Shown: positions 18,176-27,942, numbered from the stretch's first letter. The stretch: DNA of 64,000 bases from CAZWAP01 sp964632005 (GCA_964632005.1 CAZWAP010000008.1:1-64000), one strand, 5' to 3'. Numbers and translations are program-made. The notes: generated from the sequence alone by a model not told the origin.

Positions 18176-19576
18176 TCATACTCTTGTGGCCCCGACCTCC
18201 TGGCGCCACTTTACCAGCTCGCGGCGCAGCTCGCGGGCCTCGCGCCACAGCTTGTTCGCCAGGTTGTTCTTCTCCGAGATATCTTCGGCGAGGTTGTAAA
18301 GCTCGAGCGTTCCGTCATCGAAGAACTCTATCAGCTTCCAGTCGCCCCGGCGGATGGCGCCGGCCGAGCGACCGCCGAGAAAATGAGGCTTGACCAGTGG
18401 ATAATGCCAGTACAGGCTGCCCCGCCCCAGATCGGTTTTCCGGCTTGTCAACAAGGGCATCAGAGAGACCCCGTCGAATACTTGGCCTCGCCCGGCCTTC
18501 AGGCCCAGCGCATCCAGAAAAGTCGGATAGAAGTCGACAGTTATCACCGGTGCGCTGCACACGCTACCGGGCTTGACAACGGCAGGCCAGCGGATGATCA
18601 GCGGCACGCGGATTCCACCCTCGTAAAGCGTGGACTTGCCGCTCCGTAGCGGCGCGTTCGATGTCACCCGCTCCTCGCCCCCGTTGTCGCTGGTAAATAC
18701 CAGGATGGTATTGTCGGCCAGGCCCAGTTCGCCGAGCTTCGCAGTAATCATCCCGATGCCCTCGTCGATGCATTCGAGCTGCGCGGCCAGGTGGACATTG
18801 TTCTTGGATGCGTCGGTGCCCTTGCCGGCCCCGGGCTTTTGCTCGTATTTCGCCACGAGGTCCTTCCTGCCGAGAAGCCTGGTATGCACCGCGTAATGAC
18901 TGAGGTACAGAAAGAAAGGTTCATCCTTGTGACGCTGGATGAACTCGACGGCCTCGAGATTGCAGCGGTCGACCAGGTATTCGCGGCCCTTTATGCGCTG
19001 CTTTATCTCGCGGTTGAAATGATACGGGTAGTAATAACTTCCCCCGCCTATCCCCCTGTTCTCCGAGACTATTACCTCGTCGAAGCCGTGGACCCCCGGC
19101 GGGGATTCCTCGGCCCCGTGGTTGGCGTAGCCTGTAAGATGCCACTTGCCGATAATGCCCGTGGCATATCTGGCTTGCTTGAGCATCTCGGCGATGGTGA
19201 TGTATTCGGTCGAAAGATGCTTTGGATCGTTGGGCCGCAGGTAATCGGTAATCCCGATTCTTGCCGGGTACAAGCCGGTCATCAACGCCGCCCGACAGGG
19301 CGAGCAGACCGGTGCAGCCGAGTAGGCATCCGTGAAGCGCATCCCCTCGCGCGCGAGTTTGTCAAGGTTGGGTGTTTCGTTGAACGTGTTGCCGTAGCAA
19401 CCCAGCTCCGCCCATCCCAGGTCGTCGGCGAGAACGAAAATGATGTTGGGCCTGCTGTGCCGCGTCTGAGCCGAGCTGAGTGGCGATGTCTCTAAGCAGC
19501 CCGGCAGCGCCGCGGCCGTAACACCCGCACCGACCATCTTCAAAAAGTCGCGACGCTCGTAGCGAGCCGTATCCAT
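18176..19576 (-). CDS. Tat-exported sulfatase with CSPCR active site
   Basis: A 466-residue sulfatase. The twin-arginine signal ERRDFLKMVG is followed by a lipobox-like LPGC at residues 24-27, suggesting a lipoprotein. The formylglycine motif is CSPCR at C91 with AALMTG. Metal-site segments FVLADDLGWAELG and VFTSDNGGEE are present. ATG 19576 begins the Tat signal and is preceded by AAAGGTG; the longer frame upstream overlaps tilS. It begins 5 bp after the tilS stop, so it is probably co-transcribed with tilS. Confidence 0.93.
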   Translation of the reverse strand: MDTARYERRDFLKMVGAGVTAAALPGCLETSPLSSAQTRHSRPNIIFVLADDLGWAELGCYGNTFNETPNLDKLAREGMRFTDAYSAAPVCSPCRAALMTGLYPARIGITDYLRPNDPKHLSTEYITIAEMLKQARYATGIIGKWHLTGYANHGAEESPPGVHGFDEVIVSENRGIGGGSYYYPYHFNREIKQRIKGREYLVDRCNLEAVEFIQRHKDEPFFLYLSHYAVHTRLLGRKDLVAKYEQKPGAGKGTDASKNNVHLAAQLECIDEGIGMITAKLGELGLADNTILVFTSDNGGEERVTSNAPLRSGKSTLYEGGIRVPLIIRWPAVVKPGSVCSAPVITVDFYPTFLDALGLKAGRGQVFDGVSLMPLLTSRKTDLGRGSLYWHYPLVKPHFLGGRSAGAIRRGDWKLIEFFDDGTLELYNLAEDISEKNNLANKLWREARELRRELVKWRQEVGATRV

Positions 19577-19581
19577 TTTTT

Positions 19582-21093
19582 TCACCTTTCCCTTATTTCC
19601 TGTTGTGCTGCCTCTTTTCCCGAAATATCCGTTATCTCCAGTTGCAGAACCGTTTGCGTCTCCGTGGTTATCTTCACCTGCTCGCTCATCCGGATGGGCC
19701 ATACCCATATTACTTTCTCGCTGTCGGCGACAACAAGTATTTTGCTGCGTAGATCAGCCGGCACCTGCGCGCCGGTGAGAAACTTGCCCACCTTCTTCTC
19801 AGATGACAATCCCAGAGGCACGAACCTGTCACCTGGTCGGCGTTGTCGAACAACTATGGCTCCGCTTATCTTCTCTATGTCGAACTGTTCGATGCAGTTC
19901 GCTATCGGCCCGCCATCGGCGCCGGGGGGACAAGCCGGCCCGGCCGTCCGTCTTTTACCAGCCGACCGGTCGGCAACCTGCTGAGCCCCGAGGATGGTGG
20001 CCTCTACGAGGTATCGGCCGAAAGCGGTCCGCCCCGGGACATTGATGACAATCTCCCGGTCCTGCGCCGGCTTGCCTTCGCGGCGGTCTTGCTCGAAGAC
20101 CATCTGGCCGTACTCGTAGCGGGCGATGTAGCCGCCCGGCAGTTCTACGACCTTGCCGCTGGTCCCCCCGCGCGCCAGCCGCAACACACTCTGGTAATGT
20201 TCCTGCCGCAGGTACCTTTCTCCGCTGCCTACTGCACCAAGGGCCCGCCTTATAAGCTCCACTACGACAGGCTCAGGCTCGCCCTTTAGCAGCGCCAGGT
20301 CCAGCCGGATCCTCCCGGCTGCTGCGGCCGCCGATTCTCGCCACGCCCTCTCAGCGCGGTGACAGACCAGCTCGTAATACCGCTGCGCCGCCCGTGACAG
20401 CTCGTAAAGCTGCTCAACGAGGCATCCGCAGCAATCCTCCTGCAGCGCCGGCAGGAGCCTGTGCCGGATGAAGTTGCGGCGGTATCTGCAGTCTGCGTTG
20501 GTCTGGTCGTTGCGCCACTCCAGGTGTCGTGTGTGCAGATAGTCGATGATTTCGCTTCGCCGCACGCACAGCATCGGCCTAACGAATCTGGTGCCCTCCC
20601 TGCGATCCTGCACAACCCGGATTCCTGCCAGACCGCGAAGCCCCGTCCCCCGGCTCAATCGTTGTATCAGCGTCTCGGCGTTATCGTCCTTTTGATGGCC
20701 CGTCGCTATCAGGTTGCAGCCCTGGTCCTTCGCCAGTGCGATTAGGCTCGAAATCCGCAGTTGCCGGGCCGCCGTCTCAATCGAGAGCCGGTTCTGCCGG
20801 GCGAAGCTCCGCACGTCGACGCGCGCAGTCTTTACCTCCAGGCCCAGTTGCGCTGCCTGCTCGAGCACGAACTCCTCGTCGGCATCACTCGCCGAGCCTC
20901 TGAGTTGATGGTTGACGTGGGCGCAGAACAGACCGGCCCGGACGATCCCCTCGTCTTTGAGCACCTTGAGTACGCCCAGCAGGGCCGTAGAATCGGCGCC
21001 GCCGGAAACGGCCAGCAAGACCCTGTCATCCGGGCCCATCAGGCCGTTGGAAATCACAAAATCGCCGATTTTTTTCTCAAAGGCCGAGAGCAT
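19582..21093 (-). CDS. tilS: tRNA(Ile)-lysidine synthetase
   Basis: A 503-residue TilS, an essential enzyme that converts C34 of the tRNA-Ile CAU anticodon to lysidine using ATP and lysine. The PP-loop SGGADS is at residues 30-35, followed by AHVNHQLRGSASD and ATGHQKDDNAET. The C-terminal part contains RRRPGDRFVPLGLSS-like sequence (QRRPGDRFVPLG) of the TilS C-terminal domain. It is somewhat longer than the E. coli protein (432). ATG 21093 was chosen over upstream codons that precede the conserved start. The sulfatase gene starts 5 bp downstream, an unusual housekeeping-to-accessory junction. Confidence 0.95.
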   Translation of the reverse strand: MLSAFEKKIGDFVISNGLMGPDDRVLLAVSGGADSTALLGVLKVLKDEGIVRAGLFCAHVNHQLRGSASDADEEFVLEQAAQLGLEVKTARVDVRSFARQNRLSIETAARQLRISSLIALAKDQGCNLIATGHQKDDNAETLIQRLSRGTGLRGLAGIRVVQDRREGTRFVRPMLCVRRSEIIDYLHTRHLEWRNDQTNADCRYRRNFIRHRLLPALQEDCCGCLVEQLYELSRAAQRYYELVCHRAERAWRESAAAAAGRIRLDLALLKGEPEPVVVELIRRALGAVGSGERYLRQEHYQSVLRLARGGTSGKVVELPGGYIARYEYGQMVFEQDRREGKPAQDREIVINVPGRTAFGRYLVEATILGAQQVADRSAGKRRTAGPACPPGADGGPIANCIEQFDIEKISGAIVVRQRRPGDRFVPLGLSSEKKVGKFLTGAQVPADLRSKILVVADSEKVIWVWPIRMSEQVKITTETQTVLQLEITDISGKEAAQQEIRER

Positions 21094-21218
21094 TTCAGAC
21101 CAGCAGCGTAGATTTCGCACGTTCGGTCGCAGGCCCTGCAAATGCCGCAGACGACGATCTCGGCCGGTTGAATCAAGGCTGCCGGTCGTCGTCGCCCAAC
21201 CGGTCTCACGGGCAGAAT

Positions 21219-21246
21219 AAAAAAGGGCCTGCTTCTACCCAGGCCC
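21219..21246 (-). terminator. Intrinsic terminator after the TPR-like lipoprotein gene
   Basis: On the minus strand a 7-bp GC-rich stem (GGGCCTG, 21240-21246 with 21225-21231) and 8-nt loop is followed at once by six T residues (21219-21224). It lies 24 bp past the stop of the gene ending at 21270. This is a textbook Rho-independent terminator and separates that gene from tilS. Confidence 0.85.
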
Positions 21247-21269
21247 AAATATGAAATCCCCGCGGGTTG

Positions 21270-22073
21270 TTACGGCAGCCGCGGAGGTTTGTACTCCGGC
21301 TTGGCCGTCTTGGTCAGCTCGCCCACGCGTCTTTCGGCAAACTCCTTCCAGCTGCTGAACTTCTCCGATTTGCCTTCGGTCTCCAGGGCCTGCTGGTAGA
21401 GCTCCAGGGCCTCGGCCCTGTTGTGCAGTTTCTGGTCGAGGATGAACGCCGCCTTGAACCTGGCCGGATAGGGGGTGTCCTTATTCCACTGGAAGGCCCT
21501 CTTGAAATACACAACCGCAATCGAGTAGTCCTTGAAATACTCGTATATTTCGCCGGCCTTGAATGCGGCATCGTCTATCTTGTCACTGGCAGGGTGTTTC
21601 CGTATTACCTCGTTGTACTTGTCAAGGGCTTGGCGAAGCTGTGTATGGTCTTTGAAGAGCAGCAGCTTCTTGGCCTGCTTGTGAAGCTCCACCGCCTCGT
21701 CGTAAAGCGCGTCTGCCTCCGGGATGGAGGCGGCAGCCTTGAGGTCCGGGCCCGCAGCCGCAGCCTCCACAATATAGTTGTACTGCGGCATCTTGCCCAG
21801 GGCCTCGAGCTCCTTCTCGGCCCACCGTAGCTTCATATTGTTGCCCGTCTTGCGGTAATGCTCCCGCAGCATCTCCAGCGCACGCTGATATGCCTGGCGG
21901 TTGACGGAGACCTGCTCGATCAGGTCGGCCTCGGCTGCGCCGCGGACCTCGACGCTCGGAGCAACCTGCCCCCGCGGCGGTTTGAGCTGGCCGCGACCCT
22001 TATCTGCGCTGCCGCACCCGACCAGTACGTTCACCAGAACTATCAGTGCCGTTGTAAGAACTATCCTTGTCAT
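21270..22073 (-). CDS. Tetratricopeptide-like lipoprotein
   Basis: A 267-residue protein with a lipoprotein signal (MTRIVLTTALIVLVNVLVGC, lipobox LVGC). The mature part is helical with degenerate tetratricopeptide-like repeats, for example ALDKYNEVIRKHPASDKIDDAAFKAGEIYE, the pattern of BamD/YbgF/tol-pal-type repeat proteins. It is probably anchored facing the periplasm and may serve envelope assembly. ATG 22073 has AGGAGG just upstream; six extra in-frame codons are ignored. A strong terminator follows. Confidence 0.85.
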   Translation of the reverse strand: MTRIVLTTALIVLVNVLVGCGSADKGRGQLKPPRGQVAPSVEVRGAAEADLIEQVSVNRQAYQRALEMLREHYRKTGNNMKLRWAEKELEALGKMPQYNYIVEAAAAGPDLKAAASIPEADALYDEAVELHKQAKKLLLFKDHTQLRQALDKYNEVIRKHPASDKIDDAAFKAGEIYEYFKDYSIAVVYFKRAFQWNKDTPYPARFKAAFILDQKLHNRAEALELYQQALETEGKSEKFSSWKEFAERRVGELTKTAKPEYKPPRLP

Positions 22074-22354
22074 AGCGGCCTCCTGTTTCAAGCCTCAAGC
22101 CGGTCCTGCCTGTGCCAGCCCCGGCCACGCCCGAAAAGCCATACGCGACCCTTACCCGGGAAGCAATTATCCCTTAGCTGCTGCGATCGTCAAGCACAAA
22201 CATCCCAAAATAATCCCGCCGGCTCGACGTATCGCTGCAGGTGAGTTGTTCCCGCCGGATTCGGCTGAGATAATCCGCATTGCATCAGGCCAGCCGCAGA
22301 GGTAAACTGGCGTTTTAGAGCCGGACCGGCCGGCTCTCTTGCCGGAGTAAGGCT

Positions 22355-23350
22355 ATGAACGGGCACTGGAATACGGATAAAATCTTAGAGATAGCTCGCG
22401 GGTACCAGCCGGCCTCTGTACTCACCGCCGCCGCAGAGCTGAATGTTTTCACCGTCCTGCATCGCCGGCCGATGGATGCAGAATCTCTGGCCGGCGAGCT
22501 CGCAACCGACCTTCGCGCAACGACGATCCTGCTCGACGCCTTGGTGGGTATGGGGTTACTCGCAAAGCGGGACGCTATCTACAGCGTCCCAGCTGACCTG
22601 GCTGAGCTGCTCACCGAATCGAGCCCCGAAAATGTCTTGCCGATGGTGCGGCACACCGGGGCTTGCCTGCGGCGGTGGGCACAACTGACGCAGACGGTCA
22701 AAACCGGCAACCGGCCTGAGCACGTTCCCGGTATACGCGGCCAGGACGGCGAAAGGGCCGCCTTCATCGGCGCAATGCACAACTTCTCAGCTCCGGTGGC
22801 CGCCGAGGTGGTCCGCTGCCTCGGGCCCTTGAACTTCGAACACCTGCTCGACGTCGGCGGCGCCTCCGGAACCTGGACCATCGAATTCTTAAAGGCCGTC
22901 CCGAATGCTGCAGCAACGCTGTTCGATCTGCCGGAGGTTATCCCGATGGCACAGCAGCGGATCAGCCAGGCCGGCCTGGCCGAACGAGTCACGCTCGTCG
23001 CGGGCGACTTCTACACGGACGCGCTGCCCGCCGGCGCGGATTTGGCTTTTCTCGGTGCAATCGCACATCAGAATTCCCGCCCTCAGAACCGCGAGCTGTT
23101 CTCAAAGGTCCACGCCGCTCTTAGAGACGGCGGACTGATAGTCATACGCGATGTTGTGATGGACAGCACGCACACTTCTCCACCGGCCGGGGCGCTGTTC
23201 GCGGTTAATATGCTCGTTGGTACTGCCGAAGGCGGGACTTACTCCTTCGAGGAATACAGCGATGACCTTGAGAAGTGCGGCTTTACCGATGTTACTCTCG
23301 TCCGCCGCGACGAATTTATGAATTCGCTCATCCGTGCGAAAAAGAGATAG
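22355..23350 (+). CDS. SAM-dependent O-methyltransferase, acetylserotonin/hydroxyneurosporene type
   Basis: A 331-residue methyltransferase of the two-domain O-methyltransferase family (plant/caffeate-like group). Residues 1-~100 form the winged-helix dimerisation domain (ILEIARGYQPASVLTAAAELNVF). The Rossmann domain begins with LLDVGGASGTWTIEFL, the SAM-binding glycine motif. The substrate is unknown. GGAGTAAGG precedes the ATG, and a 7-bp GC hairpin (22318-22336) lies just upstream. Divergent from the lipoprotein gene and convergent with a sulfatase; no related pathway genes are adjacent. Confidence 0.88.
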   Translation: MNGHWNTDKILEIARGYQPASVLTAAAELNVFTVLHRRPMDAESLAGELATDLRATTILLDALVGMGLLAKRDAIYSVPADLAELLTESSPENVLPMVRHTGACLRRWAQLTQTVKTGNRPEHVPGIRGQDGERAAFIGAMHNFSAPVAAEVVRCLGPLNFEHLLDVGGASGTWTIEFLKAVPNAAATLFDLPEVIPMAQQRISQAGLAERVTLVAGDFYTDALPAGADLAFLGAIAHQNSRPQNRELFSKVHAALRDGGLIVIRDVVMDSTHTSPPAGALFAVNMLVGTAEGGTYSFEEYSDDLEKCGFTDVTLVRRDEFMNSLIRAKKR

Positions 23351-23420
23351 GGCCCTCGCCCTCCGGTTTGCCGCTGGGCCGACAGCGCGCCCGCATCGCT
23401 GGTGCCCGCGTGCTGTGCTG

Positions 23421-25034
23421 CTACGAGGCCGGCGGCTTGACCGGCCAGGGCCTTACACCGCAGCGACTCGCCCAGGCCCGATAGAGCTTGCTGAGCTGCT
23501 CGACCTTCTCCGGGTATTTCGCCGACAGGTCGTTTAGCTCCGTGCGGTCTGCTTCCATCTCGTAAAGCTCCCAGCCGCGGGGATACCTGGAGACAAGCTT
23601 CCACTTGCCCGCGCGAACGGCCCGGTTGCCCTCGTGTTCCCAGTACAGTACGTCGTGCCCCCGGCGGCGGCCGCCTTTGAAAATCGGCAGCAGGCTCTTT
23701 CCTTCGAGTGGCTTGATCGGCCGACCTTTATATCGCTTGGGGTAATCCACACCGGCCGCATCGAGGCAGGTTGCCATAATATCGATGATGTGCCCGACCT
23801 GGTGGGTCAGTGCGCCGCGTTTCTTGATGACGGCCGGCCAGTACGCAATCAGGGGCGTAGCGATGCCTCCCTCGTGCACCCAGTGTTTGTAGCGCCTGAA
23901 CGGGGTGTTGCTCGCGTTCGCCCAGGATAACCCATAGCTCATATAGGAATCGACACCGCCCGGCGGAAGGCCGTTGTTACGCCTGTCGAACCCTCTCGGT
24001 CCCCCCTCTGCGCAACCGCCGTTGTCGGAGAGAAACAGGACCAGCGTATTTTCCTCTGCGCCGATTTCCCTGATTTTATCAAGCACCTGCCCTATTCCGT
24101 AGTCCATCCGCTCGATCTGGGCGGCATAGACGGCCATCTTGAGGTCCATCAGCTCCTTGTTCTTCTCTTGCTCCCAGGGCCAGGTCTCCGGGTCCCGGGG
24201 TGTCAGGGGCCATTCGGGTTTCACGATGCCCATTTCTATCATCCTGCGGTGCCGTTCGGCCCGCAACCTGTCCCAGCCCCCAAGATACCTTCCCTTGTAC
24301 TTGGCGATATCCTCGGGCCAGGCGTGCAGGGGCCAGTGCGGGGCCGTGTAGGCCAGGTACAGGAAGAACGGCTCCGGGCCCCGGCCGTATCTGTCGATGA
24401 ACTCGACCGCGTTACGGCTGAACGCATCGGTTAAATAGAACCCCTCTTTGGGTGGTGTGTATGGCCTGTCATCCACGGCCATTACCCGCCGCACACCCTT
24501 GGACTTTGCCTTTGTCGGGTCGAAGTAATTGGCCCCGCCGCTTATCAGGCCGAAGTACTTGTCGAAGCCTCTGTCGGTCGGCCAGTGCGGCCGCTTCTCG
24601 CCCACGTGCCATTTGCCCGCCATAAGCGTGCGGTAGCCCACCAGCTTGAGGGCTTCGGCGATTGTTACGCACTGGTCATTGAGATAGCCCTGGTAGGCCG
24701 GCCAGCCCTTGTTACCCACCATATGCCCGATACCGGCCTGGTGCGGGTACAGCCCCGTCAGCAGTGACGCCCGCGTCGGGCAGCATCGGGCGGCGTTGTA
24801 AAACTGCGTAAATCGCAGGCCGCGCGCCGCCAGACCGTCCAGGTTCGGGGTGTGGATTTCGCCGCCGTAGCAGCCTATGTCGGAAAAACCCATATCGTCG
24901 GCCATGATCAGGACGATGTTCGGCCGCTTGACGCTCGTGCCGAGCGCTCTGCCCCGGTTCGACAGCACAAAAGCGCCGGCACCCAGCACCGCACTTCTCT
25001 TTAGAAATTCCCGCCGACTTATTTTCCCGTCCAT
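23421..25034 (-). CDS. Tat-exported sulfatase with CCPTR active site
   Basis: A 537-residue arylsulfatase-type enzyme. The N-terminus carries SRREFLKRSAVLGAG (twin-arginine signal). The formylglycine motif is C84-C-P-T-R, followed by ASLLTG and GLYPHQAGIGHM. FSDIGCYGGEIHTPNLD and LFLSDNGGCAEGG are metal-site segments. Long family member: the arylsulfatase-A-like subset with a distal segment near WPAVIKKRGALTHQVGHIID. It is the last gene of the minus-strand run that includes GH2 and the xylose genes, about 97 bp after xylA. Confidence 0.93.
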   Translation of the reverse strand: MDGKISRREFLKRSAVLGAGAFVLSNRGRALGTSVKRPNIVLIMADDMGFSDIGCYGGEIHTPNLDGLAARGLRFTQFYNAARCCPTRASLLTGLYPHQAGIGHMVGNKGWPAYQGYLNDQCVTIAEALKLVGYRTLMAGKWHVGEKRPHWPTDRGFDKYFGLISGGANYFDPTKAKSKGVRRVMAVDDRPYTPPKEGFYLTDAFSRNAVEFIDRYGRGPEPFFLYLAYTAPHWPLHAWPEDIAKYKGRYLGGWDRLRAERHRRMIEMGIVKPEWPLTPRDPETWPWEQEKNKELMDLKMAVYAAQIERMDYGIGQVLDKIREIGAEENTLVLFLSDNGGCAEGGPRGFDRRNNGLPPGGVDSYMSYGLSWANASNTPFRRYKHWVHEGGIATPLIAYWPAVIKKRGALTHQVGHIIDIMATCLDAAGVDYPKRYKGRPIKPLEGKSLLPIFKGGRRRGHDVLYWEHEGNRAVRAGKWKLVSRYPRGWELYEMEADRTELNDLSAKYPEKVEQLSKLYRAWASRCGVRPWPVKPPAS

Positions 25035-25130
25035 AACGTACCTGCGTGACTTGTCCCCGGTCGTTACTTCGGTTTACACCGGACCAATACCGCCACACTC
25101 AAGCATCCGATCCAAGGCCCTGGGGCCCGG

Positions 25131-26261
25131 CTATGAATACATCTGGTCGAAGTAGTTCTGGGCGGCCGCTACTGCGTGTCGCATAATGTCCTCGGCCTTG
25201 GCGGTTTCACGCTTGCCCAGCAGCTCCATAAGGGCCGCCGTGTCGAGCTCGGCGGCGGCCTTGTCGCAGGCCTCCCAGCTCAGTACGCTGCGGACTACTC
25301 TGTCAATGCCCTGCTCGGCGTTGTCGTAGGCGCGAGTCTGCATATCGTGGCCCTTCCAGCGAGCATAGCCGGCCTGCTGGATAAGCCCTGCAATCGCAAC
25401 GTTCATACCGTTTACCCGCGCACCGTGGTCGATGTCGTACTTGCCGGGGCCACCCAGGATGATCCCGTCGTTGTAGCCCTGGCTGTTCAGGTGCATATGC
25501 ACCATCATATCGTTGTCGAGCTCCTCCACGGTGTCGTAAACATGGTCGAGCCCGATCATCTCGGAATGGCCGAACTCCTTGTTGACGCCCTTTTTCTGGC
25601 GCGCAACGCCGAACTCCTCCTCCAGCCTCCGCCAGAACAAAAGTGCACTGGCAACGGTCGGAATCAGCATCGCCGGGTGACCCTCGTTGGGCTTCGGCTC
25701 GAAACAGATGTACAGACTGCCGCCCTTTTTCGCCTCGTACTTGCAGAGCTTTGCGATGCTCTCTTTGAGGTTCTGATACATCTGCCTGATTGCTACCGTG
25801 GCGATGTCGTAGCCGAACGAGCCGTTCCAGATGACAAATGCCGGGGCCTTGGCCGCGTCGGGGTGCCAGGCCTTCTTCAGGGGCCCGTAAGCAACCTCGA
25901 CCGCTCCTACCCCCAGCTCCTCGGCTGCCTTTCTCTCGTCGGCATCAAGCGAGGCGACCCCCCCGTAAGCGAAGTGGCTGTGCGCACCGGGAGTGATCAT
26001 CGCCAGATACAGCCCGGCCTCCACCAGGGCATCGGCCACGGCAGGGGCGCTCTTGTCGTCCACTTCGGCATCGTAGTGCATTTCGATTCCCAACTCGATG
26101 TTGCCGGGCAGCCGCGGTTTGATCTTCTCGGCCACCAACTTGATCATTTCTACCGTACCAAACTCGCCGCCCCACTCCGGCCGCATGTCACCGGGTACGA
26201 ATCCACCCTTGCCTGGATTAAACGTCCATCTGCATATACTGTGCAACGTCTTCTCTGCCAT
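25131..26261 (-). CDS. Xylose isomerase-like enzyme, divergent
   Basis: A 376-residue TIM-barrel sugar isomerase. The FEPKPNEGHP segment is the xylose isomerase EPKPxEP signature with the metal Glu and catalytic Lys. Later ligands appear in altered form: GHSEMIGLDH for the usual NHATLAGH and KYDIDHG for the usual WDTD. ITPGAHSHF marks the His-containing strand. It is therefore a divergent member and could use a pentose other than xylose. AAGGAG lies before the ATG. The FGGY kinase 73 bp upstream makes a pentose isomerase/kinase pair. Confidence 0.75.
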   Translation of the reverse strand: MAEKTLHSICRWTFNPGKGGFVPGDMRPEWGGEFGTVEMIKLVAEKIKPRLPGNIELGIEMHYDAEVDDKSAPAVADALVEAGLYLAMITPGAHSHFAYGGVASLDADERKAAEELGVGAVEVAYGPLKKAWHPDAAKAPAFVIWNGSFGYDIATVAIRQMYQNLKESIAKLCKYEAKKGGSLYICFEPKPNEGHPAMLIPTVASALLFWRRLEEEFGVARQKKGVNKEFGHSEMIGLDHVYDTVEELDNDMMVHMHLNSQGYNDGIILGGPGKYDIDHGARVNGMNVAIAGLIQQAGYARWKGHDMQTRAYDNAEQGIDRVVRSVLSWEACDKAAAELDTAALMELLGKRETAKAEDIMRHAVAAAQNYFDQMYS

Positions 26262-26334
26262 TTGAGCTACTCCTTATCTTGCTGGTCGCGACAATTCGAT
26301 TTCACTGTGGCGTTTTTCGTTGCCGCCTCGGACG

Positions 26335-27828
26335 CTACGATCGCATCTGACGCTCAAGCACCGCTCGCCAGGCATTATATGCCCGACGGTATGGTTCTTC
26401 CAGTTTCTCGTTGGGCCCGACCGTCCTGACGGGCTCTAAGCCGACAAAGGCCTCCTCGGGGTCTTTGTAGATTCCAGCCCCGATGCCCGCACCGCGGGCG
26501 GCGCCCTGAGAGCCGTCGGTGCTGTATAGCTGCACGCTTGCGCCCGTAACCGTGGCAAAGGCCTCGGCGAAGAGCGGGCTGAGGAACATATTGGCATTGC
26601 CGGCCTTGACGGCCTTTAGATCAATACCCATATCCCGCATTATCCCCACGCCGTAATTGAGCGCAAAGACAATGCCTTCCTGGGCGGCACGCAGAAAATG
26701 GGGCCTTTTGTGAACGTTGAAATTCCAGCCATGAACCGATGCGCCGATATTCCTGTTTTCCAGGGTCCTCTCGGCCCCGTTGCCGTAGGGCAGTATCACC
26801 AGGCCCTCGCAGCCGACGCCTACACGCTCGGCCAGCTCGTTCATCTGCGGGTAGTCCAGGCCCACGCCGACAAAGTTGTGCTTGAGCCAGCTGTTCAAAA
26901 TCCCCGTCCCGTTGACGCACAACAGCACCCCGTAGCGCCGCTTCTGCCTGGAGTGGTTGACGTGCACAAACACGTTCACCCGCGACTTCGGGTCATGGTT
27001 CTTCTTGTCGCTTACCCCGTAAACAACGCCGGAGGTCCCCGCGGTAACGGCGATCTCGCCCGGCTCCAAGACGCCAAGAGACAGGGCGTTGTTCGGCTGG
27101 TCGCCGGCCCGGTAGCTCACCTTCACGCCCGGTGTAAGACCGAGTTCCCCGGCCGCGGCCTTCGTCAGTTCGCCCTGGACCGAAAAGGTCGGTACGGTCT
27201 CGGCTATGAGATCTCTGGAGATGCCGTAGTTGGCCAGCACGAAATCCGCCAATTCGTCGCTTTCAAAATCCCACATTATCCCCTCCGAAAGACCGGACGG
27301 CGTGGTCTTTATCTCACCGGTCATCCTCATCGCAACGTAATCGCCCGGCAGCATAATCTTGTGAATCTTCGCGTACGACTCCGGCTCATTATCCTTGACC
27401 CATTTCAGCTTAGAGGCGGTAAAATTGCCCGGCAGGTTGAGCAGCCTCTTGAGACATTTCTCGGGGCCGATCTCTTCGGCCGCCCGTTCCCCTATTCCGA
27501 CGGCTCTACTGTCGCACCAGATAATCGAGGGCCGAAGCACCTGCCTGTTCTTATCCACGACAACCAGACCGTGCATCTGGTACGATATCCCGATGGCCGC
27601 AACATCGCGGGCATCAAAATCAGCCTTGGCCCTGATCTTTTCAGTGGCCTTGACTACGTGCTCCCACCAGGTCTCGGGGTGCTGCTCGGCCCAGCCTATC
27701 TGAGGCGCGATAATCTCGAGTTCCTTGTCCGGCGAGGCTGCACTGGCCAGCACTCTGCCCGTCCCGGCATCCATCAGTGTCGCTTTTATCGACGAACTGC
27801 CAACGTCGTATCCCAACAAAAGTGCCAT
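26335..27828 (-). CDS. Xylulokinase-like FGGY carbohydrate kinase
   Basis: A 497-residue sugar kinase. The ATP-binding opening GYDVGSSSIKATL, the xylulokinase-type YQMHGLV and the C-terminal TDGSQGAARGAGIGAGIY match the FGGY family. Phosphorylation of D-xylulose to xylulose 5-phosphate is the best fit given the adjacent isomerase, but ribulo- or rhamnulokinase activity cannot be excluded. The ATG at 27828 follows AAAGGG; an ORF extends 11 codons upstream. It begins a likely sub-operon driven by the promoter at 27943-27971. Confidence 0.86.
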   Translation of the reverse strand: MALLLGYDVGSSSIKATLMDAGTGRVLASAASPDKELEIIAPQIGWAEQHPETWWEHVVKATEKIRAKADFDARDVAAIGISYQMHGLVVVDKNRQVLRPSIIWCDSRAVGIGERAAEEIGPEKCLKRLLNLPGNFTASKLKWVKDNEPESYAKIHKIMLPGDYVAMRMTGEIKTTPSGLSEGIMWDFESDELADFVLANYGISRDLIAETVPTFSVQGELTKAAAGELGLTPGVKVSYRAGDQPNNALSLGVLEPGEIAVTAGTSGVVYGVSDKKNHDPKSRVNVFVHVNHSRQKRRYGVLLCVNGTGILNSWLKHNFVGVGLDYPQMNELAERVGVGCEGLVILPYGNGAERTLENRNIGASVHGWNFNVHKRPHFLRAAQEGIVFALNYGVGIMRDMGIDLKAVKAGNANMFLSPLFAEAFATVTGASVQLYSTDGSQGAARGAGIGAGIYKDPEEAFVGLEPVRTVGPNEKLEEPYRRAYNAWRAVLERQMRS

Positions 27829-27942
27829 TTGCAGTACCCTTTCCTTCTCGAAGAACCGCACTATACGTTAAATCAGCCGAAACTTGGACGTTCCCGCCCT
27901 GCAGCGATGAGTCATGGGCTGAAACTCGGCCCGGCCGCAGTG

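Noticed and set aside
25176..26429. 417-codon plus-strand frame across the xylose isomerase gene
   Set aside because: It is an antisense shadow. The minus-strand frame has the EPKPNEG signature and a clear ribosome-binding site; the plus-strand translation shows no family motif.
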